Origin: Turritopsis dohrnii
Lineage: Eukaryota; Cnidaria; Hydrozoa; Anthoathecata; Oceaniidae
NCBI GenBank assembly: GCA_027922465.2
Contig: BQMF02000032.1
Coordinates: forward strand, 620,001-684,000
DNA length: 64,000 nt
Direction: 5' to 3'
In this document: in pieces, positions 58,852 through 64,000 of the stretch
Layout of the letters: each line of letters starts with the position of its first letter
Position numbering within the stretch: position 1 is the stretch's first letter
Notes under the pieces: generated by a model
What the model saw: the letters and a program-made list of their open reading frames with translations, nothing else
The model's database searches: none
What the model was told of the DNA's origin: nothing
Program-made: the position numbers and the translations under genes

Positions 58852-61800
58852 ATGGAAACTGGTAAAACCTCACCAAGAATGACAATTGATTCTGAGAAAG
58901 CTACTGAAATATCTCTAAATGAAGGTTCATCAAAATATCTAGGACAACCAGTATCAATGCAATGCGAAGAGGTAAATACATGATTTATACTAATATTTAT
59001 ATTCTCTAATAATGTAATAACACTAATAGTATTTTTAGAAGTTCTTTGTGAGATTTGTAATTCTAACAATAACATTGTGAGTTTTTAAGTAACTACCGGG
59101 GTGTAATCTAGAATGGAACGGTAGCATCCGGCGGAAGGGAAAAGACCATATTATGAACATCCGTCTGGCACTTTTTTTTAGGAATAGGGCAACCTGAGCT
59201 TAATTTCGGCAAAAGTGTTTCATGGTGTGAACGATAGTCGACATTATGTACATTTTTTTTTTGTACGGCCCTAGCATAATTATGAAATGATATAGTACCT
59301 TCAGAGAGTTCCTATTTATTTGCTCTGAATCATCGTTATTTTATTTTTTGTGTTGACTCAGGATTGTCTCTTTCATCACTGACATCAAGATCTTCATTCA
59401 TCTTGCTATCCATTTGAGCAGCTTGTTGGAATATCTTTGTCTTCTTCCATCTCATGGTTGTTGTCATTGATGTTGCCAGGATATTATATTGTAGAAGAGA
59501 TATTGTTGCATTATTTCTCTGATTTGTATGCAGAGATTTGTTTTAACTTTTGGGTCATATGGGAGTTTTGTAGTAGAATACTTGATAATGATAATAGAAA
59601 AATATTCAACTGATGTTAAGTTCATATTGTCAATCAGATTGTCCCGGGTCAACATCTGATCTGGAAAACAGTATTAATTTTTCGTGTACAGCCCTTTTCC
59701 GCATAATTTTGATACTAATTTTGATAACAATGTATGAAAATTAGTACTCTCGAAAATTTCTGTCATTAAGGTATAATGCTGACATAAATAAATATAAATA
59801 CTGTTTTTTCTTCTGTTAAGGTCAACAATGCAAGTAAAACAACAGATGCCAGTAGGAATTGTATGCCAACAACTGGTATGTACATAAAACAATTTAATGT
59901 TTTTGATTTTGAATTTCTGAGGCATTTTTTCATATTTTGCACAAGAAAGGATAATGCACAAGAAAGGATAATTAAAGACATGTATTTAAGATGGTGGTTT
60001 TAGATTCACAAACAATTTTTTATGTTGGAAGCAGGGCCAGTAAAAGCAACTTCATAGTGGATGTCATGGTTAGTGACTAAGGAGTTCGTGGAGCCATGGT
60101 TGAAACTGGCAGGCCAGAAAATTTTGAAAGAAGTTTTTAAAAGGAACAAAGATAAAGGCATACGCTGAATGCTTTGATTGATATTTATAGGAATTGAAGC
60201 AAATGATATCGGAAGTTTGTTTGAACAGTTTATGGAATATGAACAAGGTTTGTTGTTCTTGTTGTCTCTATTTCAACGAATTGTCGATTAACCAATAGAA
60301 TTGTCGATTAACCAATAGAATTGTCGATTAACCAATAGAAATTGCATATAATAATCTGATTTAATTGTTCATGGTATACCCTACTTACTTCTGTTTGTTA
60401 CTAGGAAGTGAAGCAGATATAAGTTCTTATCCTGACTCTTCTTTTTTGACTCCTGTTGGATCTCCTGGGTATGTATTGAAAATGTAAATTTTATGATTTC
60501 AAGAAGAAACGAGGTCAATTTGTTTGGATCTAAGTTATATGATATTAACACATTAACATTGAGATCACTTTTGCTACTTGATGATTTTATTTTTGTTTTT
60601 TAAAAAACTGAGCAGCTATTTACTATTTATTCATACTAGACAAAACATAGAGTTCTTCAAACGAAGTTTCCCAATATAATTTCTTGGTCAAACCTGACAA
60701 AATGACTATTTAGAAATAATCTTATTGTGCTCTGGGCTGTCCCCTTTTATGCTAACCATTTTGTGAAAAGCAATTTTTGACCTCCGTTCTCCTTTTAAAA
60801 GATTTTGAATCGAAACAATCTGAATTTGCTTTCTCATATGGTTTAAGGGAGTGTAATGAAGATGTTGTTTTGGGGCGATTGATGATCGTTCAGGAAAAAT
60901 TATCTCAGGAAGGTAACATTGGCACATGCTTCCTTGTTTAATTCTTTGAAGTCGGTCTTAAACTTGATATTACCCACAGAGTGGTTCGATGTCTTTGTTT
61001 AGTTGCTAGTGTGCCAGGTAATGATGATAACAAAGATGAAGACAACAATAATCATTCGGAGGTAAAATCAGACGGACTTTTACGAACTGTAAATGGTATC
61101 CATCCAAAAGGAACGAACATTCGTATGGCAGATAGTCCAAAATTCGCAAAATTCAAGAAGAAGAAACTCAGCAGTGATCCTCCATTAAGGCGATGTGTAT
61201 CAGGTCCGACGACACCTCGCTGTACATCACCCAGTGATATTGTAAGTCCAGAGGAGATGAAACGGAGAGAGGTTAAACTTATTGAAGCGCTAGCTTTGAC
61301 CATACCGAAACAACCTAATAAATCAGAACAAAAGAAGCCGGAGGCTGATAAAGCTAAAAGAAACTTATCCGTGCAAAAAAATCCATTTGAAGAGCACATA
61401 CCTAGTCGGTTAATGCCAGTCGTATCTAAAAGGAAAAGACTAGAGCAATTTGATAATGTTAGTGATGCACGGTTATCAGGAAAGACTTCAGTTGATCCAA
61501 GGCTAAATAAATTGAGCTATGGCGAGAAATCTAACGTTACTCAATTGAAAAATACAAAACTAGTTGAAGTGAACTCATCGAATAATATATGTGCAGATGA
61601 TGATGACGACACAAGGATTGTTGATATGACAATAGACCATGACACACTTGCTGGAAGTATGTTAACTGTACCACATACCAAACTGAAAAATGAACCAGCT
61701 AAGTCAACTGAAGCCATTCCTGATCCTGTTTCTGAAACGGAAGTGGAAATTGAACTGGCCAATCATAGTAACAAAGACGATCAAGTTGAAAGTACCGAGA

Positions 61801-63691
61801 AGAACATTGAACTGATAAAACAAAAAAGTAGCATAGTTGTTAAACCGCCAAAGAATTATCGCCGAGTGAAAAATTCAGTAGAACCAGAAAATAAAACGAA
61901 GAAAAAAAGGCTTCACAGTTCTCCACCAACATCGAAGAAAAAACGACCCCACTCTAGGGAAGTGTCTCCTGTAAGGAAAAGATCTAGAAGTCCTTTATCG
62001 GATCATGAAAGACCTTCAAAAAGCCATAGTCCAAAATTACATTCTGTATCCAGCAATAGGTCAAGCTGTTCATCAAGGCGGTCTTCAATAAGTCCAACTC
62101 ATTCTCGCTCGAGAGATTCGTCTCGAGCTCCTTCCAGAAGTCCGTCACATCATCGCTCATCTGCCAGGTCGAAAAGCCCAGAAAGCAAATCTCACTCTGG
62201 TTCGAAGAGAAGTCGTCGTTCATCGCTGAATGGTTCGGAATCACTCGACATCAGTAGTAAACTTAGTGAGTTATCGAATCCTGTACCGTATGACATCGAA
62301 CATGAACGCAAATTACGTTTTTTATGTGGTGGTGCTTCTGGCGGTTCGGTAAGTTAATCACTTTTGTTTCTGCGATGTCACCTATCAGGTACCGTATTTC
62401 CTCTAATAAACGCTGCCCTCTGGTAAACGCCGCCCTTATAGCCGAAAATTTGTGATGAACGCCGCCTTCTAATAAATCCCGCATCTTGAAAAGCGGCGTT
62501 TATTAGGAAACATGCTAAGCAAGAAATAGTTTAATAGTTTTATTTGCTTTCTAACAACAAATTCTTTCAGGTTTGCATGAGTATATGATGTGTAATTAAT
62601 TGCTATAAAAGTTTTCATCTCATAGAAGAGAACGGCGACAGTGATATTGCTCTTCATTTTCGTGAACATATCTTTTGTGTAAAACATTTTCACACAATCT
62701 TTTGTAACGTTTTTTAGGATAGGAAACATTGTTGTTTAAGTTTGCTTTTATCCAATTTTTCATTTTGTAATAAACGCCGCCCTCTAATGAACGCCGCATC
62801 CAAAAGCTAGCATTTGTAATAAACGCCGCGTCGTTTATTAGAGGAAACACGGTTACTATTGTTGTTGATGGTTTCTTCCATGATAGAGTAGGTTGACTGG
62901 TCAAGCGAGTCAAACGTTTGATTTCACAGAGTGTCGTTGAAGATGCTCACGAAAGAATTTATTTTGTAAGAATTCTTCGCATGTCGATATGACACACAGC
63001 ATTCATTGATTTTTAAGAAAGCAAATGGATTAAATTCTAAGGGGCTCTTCATTATGGAGGTGGGCTGTCCCGGTTAACCGGGCTGGCTCGGTTAGGTGAG
63101 ATCTCGCTATTTTTAAGAAACGCATGAAAAAAATAAAATGTGTTCATATGACAAGCGAGCCAGCCCGCCTTACCGAGATCTCGCTTCCTGCACAAAGAAT
63201 GTGAGGTCACGTGATGTAAAAAATTCTATCCCGGTTGAGCGGGATGAAAATTATCATATGAACACGAGATAAAAATCAGCCCGCCTAGCCGAGCCAGCCC
63301 GGTCAACCCGGACAGCCCGCCTCCATATGAACAGCCCTTTAATCAGTCATGAGAGTTAGGCTAAGAAATGAGTTCACGAAAAAAATATCGAGATCGAGTT
63401 GAAGTGTCAGTCGCTCGCACTGAAAGCTGCTGATCAATAAAATCTTAAATTCTCAACTTTTGGCAAAAAATCAGTAAATGTGTTTGAATCCTATTTTCTA
63501 TCAGAAGGTTTCGGTTGTTTAACATGTTTGGCCTGCATAATCTCCTGTTGATGAAAAGTTTCTTTCTAGATGGAACGTCGCAATATATACGTTGGCGGAA
63601 TTGCTAATGGCACGAGCAGAGTTGATTTAGATGAGCGATTTCGACGGTTTGGAAAAATTGAAAAGATCACACTTCATTTCAGAGATAAAGG
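58852..63691 (+). CDS. PGC-1/PPARGC1-like transcriptional coactivator, 5' part
   Basis: A nuclear coactivator of the PGC-1/PRC/Spargel family, linking nuclear receptors and NRF-type factors to mitochondrial gene expression. Proposed exons are 58852-58971, 59821-59875, 60191-60247, 60405-60468, 60980-62348 and 63570-63691, continuing past the window. All junction phases agree. The large exon holds a disordered charged region, then an RS-rich domain at ~61860-62250 (KKKRPHSREVSPVRKRSRS and many SR/RS pairs). The last exon opens an RRM: RNIYVGGIANGTSRVDLDER, then FRRFGKIEKITLHFRDKG. This strongly resembles the PGC-1 RRM (YVGKI…TR.EL..RF..FGEIEECT), and the RS-then-RRM order matches too. The 5' end is uncertain: in frame, 58852 could be internal. 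A 111-nt alternative exon is possible at 60802-60912. Another SR-type RRM protein is the alternative. Confidence 0.75.
60279..60341. repeat. 20-bp tandem repeat (x3) in an intron
   Basis: Three copies of ATTGTCGATTAACCAATAGA lie in the intron between exons 60191-60247 and 60405-60468 of the coactivator gene. Confidence 0.9.
62391..62853. mobile_element. MITE of the ACCGTATTTCC family (compact copy)
   Basis: TIR ACCGTATTTCCTCTAATAAA with inverse …TTTATTAGAGGAAACACGGT. It has several AATAAACGCCGCC subrepeats in both orientations. It matches the flanks of the interrupted copy at 7462-8942 over most of its length and so shows the uninterrupted form. It starts ~43 bp past the exon end at 62348. 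Confidence 0.85.
63041..63338. mobile_element. Harbinger-type MITE, relative of 21017-22427
   Basis: The ends GGGGCTCTTCATTATGGAGG and, inverted, CCTCCATATGAACAGCCC share TIR and CCCGGTTAACCGGG subrepeats with the copy at 21017-22427. It lies in the intron just before the RRM exon and lacks the TTAA-flanked insertion. Confidence 0.8.
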
Positions 63692-64000
63692 GTCAGTCTT
63701 AAGGATTGATAGAATATGGGCAAAGTTTGTTTCAGAGCTCTGTGATTTGGCGTTACGTGAATTCTGTTAAGGCATTTCATGTTAATACTTAATAATAGAA
63801 CATTCTGGAAGAAAGACCTTTCGATCACTATTATAAAGAGGCATTGGGCGATAACAAGAGAAATTTCTCTAGAAACTAGAAGCTCCGTGATATTTCGAAT
63901 TCACGTCGTCATTGAAACAAACCTCTTATGGGGATCTCTTCATCAGTCACCATTTTGCGTTTTATTGAAGCGAGAATATTTGCGTAAGTCTTAATAGTGA

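Noticed and set aside
60279..60341. CRISPR-like 20-bp direct repeats
   Set aside because: Repeats abut without spacers, in an intron of an animal gene.

Overview
This is an AT-rich animal nuclear segment. Its genes are split by GT-AG introns and spread thinly through many transposable elements. The repeat types (PIF/Harbinger-like, hAT-like, pogo-like and IS3EU-like DNA elements, several non-LTR retrotransposons and a tRNA-derived SINE) and the gene families suggest an early-branching metazoan, most likely a cnidarian and perhaps a hydrozoan. That placement is inference. No rRNA genes, functional tRNA genes, CRISPR arrays or prokaryotic operons were seen.

Layout. (1) 1.6-11.4 kb: two tandem three-exon genes on the minus strand encode AVT/SLC32-36-type amino acid transporters, copies of one ~7.8-kb duplication. 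The spacer between them is packed with nested MITEs and LINE remnants. (2) 11.4-16.2 kb: no gene; a 1.5-kb palindromic-ended element and tandem repeats. (3) 16.3-17.5 kb: a single-exon ERGIC2 gene (ER-Golgi cargo receptor) on the minus strand. (4) 17.9-22.5 kb: nested MITEs. (5) 22.8-31.6 kb: two tandem three-exon MPPED-type metallophosphoesterase paralogs on the plus strand. The first keeps every metal ligand. The second is intact but has lost four of them. A SINE and two transposon fragments lie in the 4-kb intron of the first. (6) 32.4-35.6 kb: a complete DDE transposon with 6-bp target duplication, an intact 388-aa transposase and a LINE fragment inside it. (7) 37.4-45.5 kb: a 22-exon minus-strand gene whose exons join in phase into a 985-aa vinculin-family protein. 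(8) 46-58.7 kb: transposon graveyard, including a pogo-like remnant with a PHD finger and a LINE split by a 3.7-kb THAP-containing element. (9) 58.8 kb to the window end: the 5' part of a PGC-1/PPARGC1-like coactivator gene with an RS-rich region followed by an RRM; it runs off the edge.

The genes do not form one pathway: they are ordinary metazoan housekeeping, adhesion and transport genes plus two local duplications. The most notable observations are the apparent pseudoenzyme among the MPPED paralogs, the duplicated splice donor in one transporter gene, the intact IS3EU-like transposon, and several nested insertions whose empty sites can be checked against sister copies within this window.

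Exon coordinates come from reading ORFs, splice dinucleotides and reading phase by eye. No alignment or transcript data were available.
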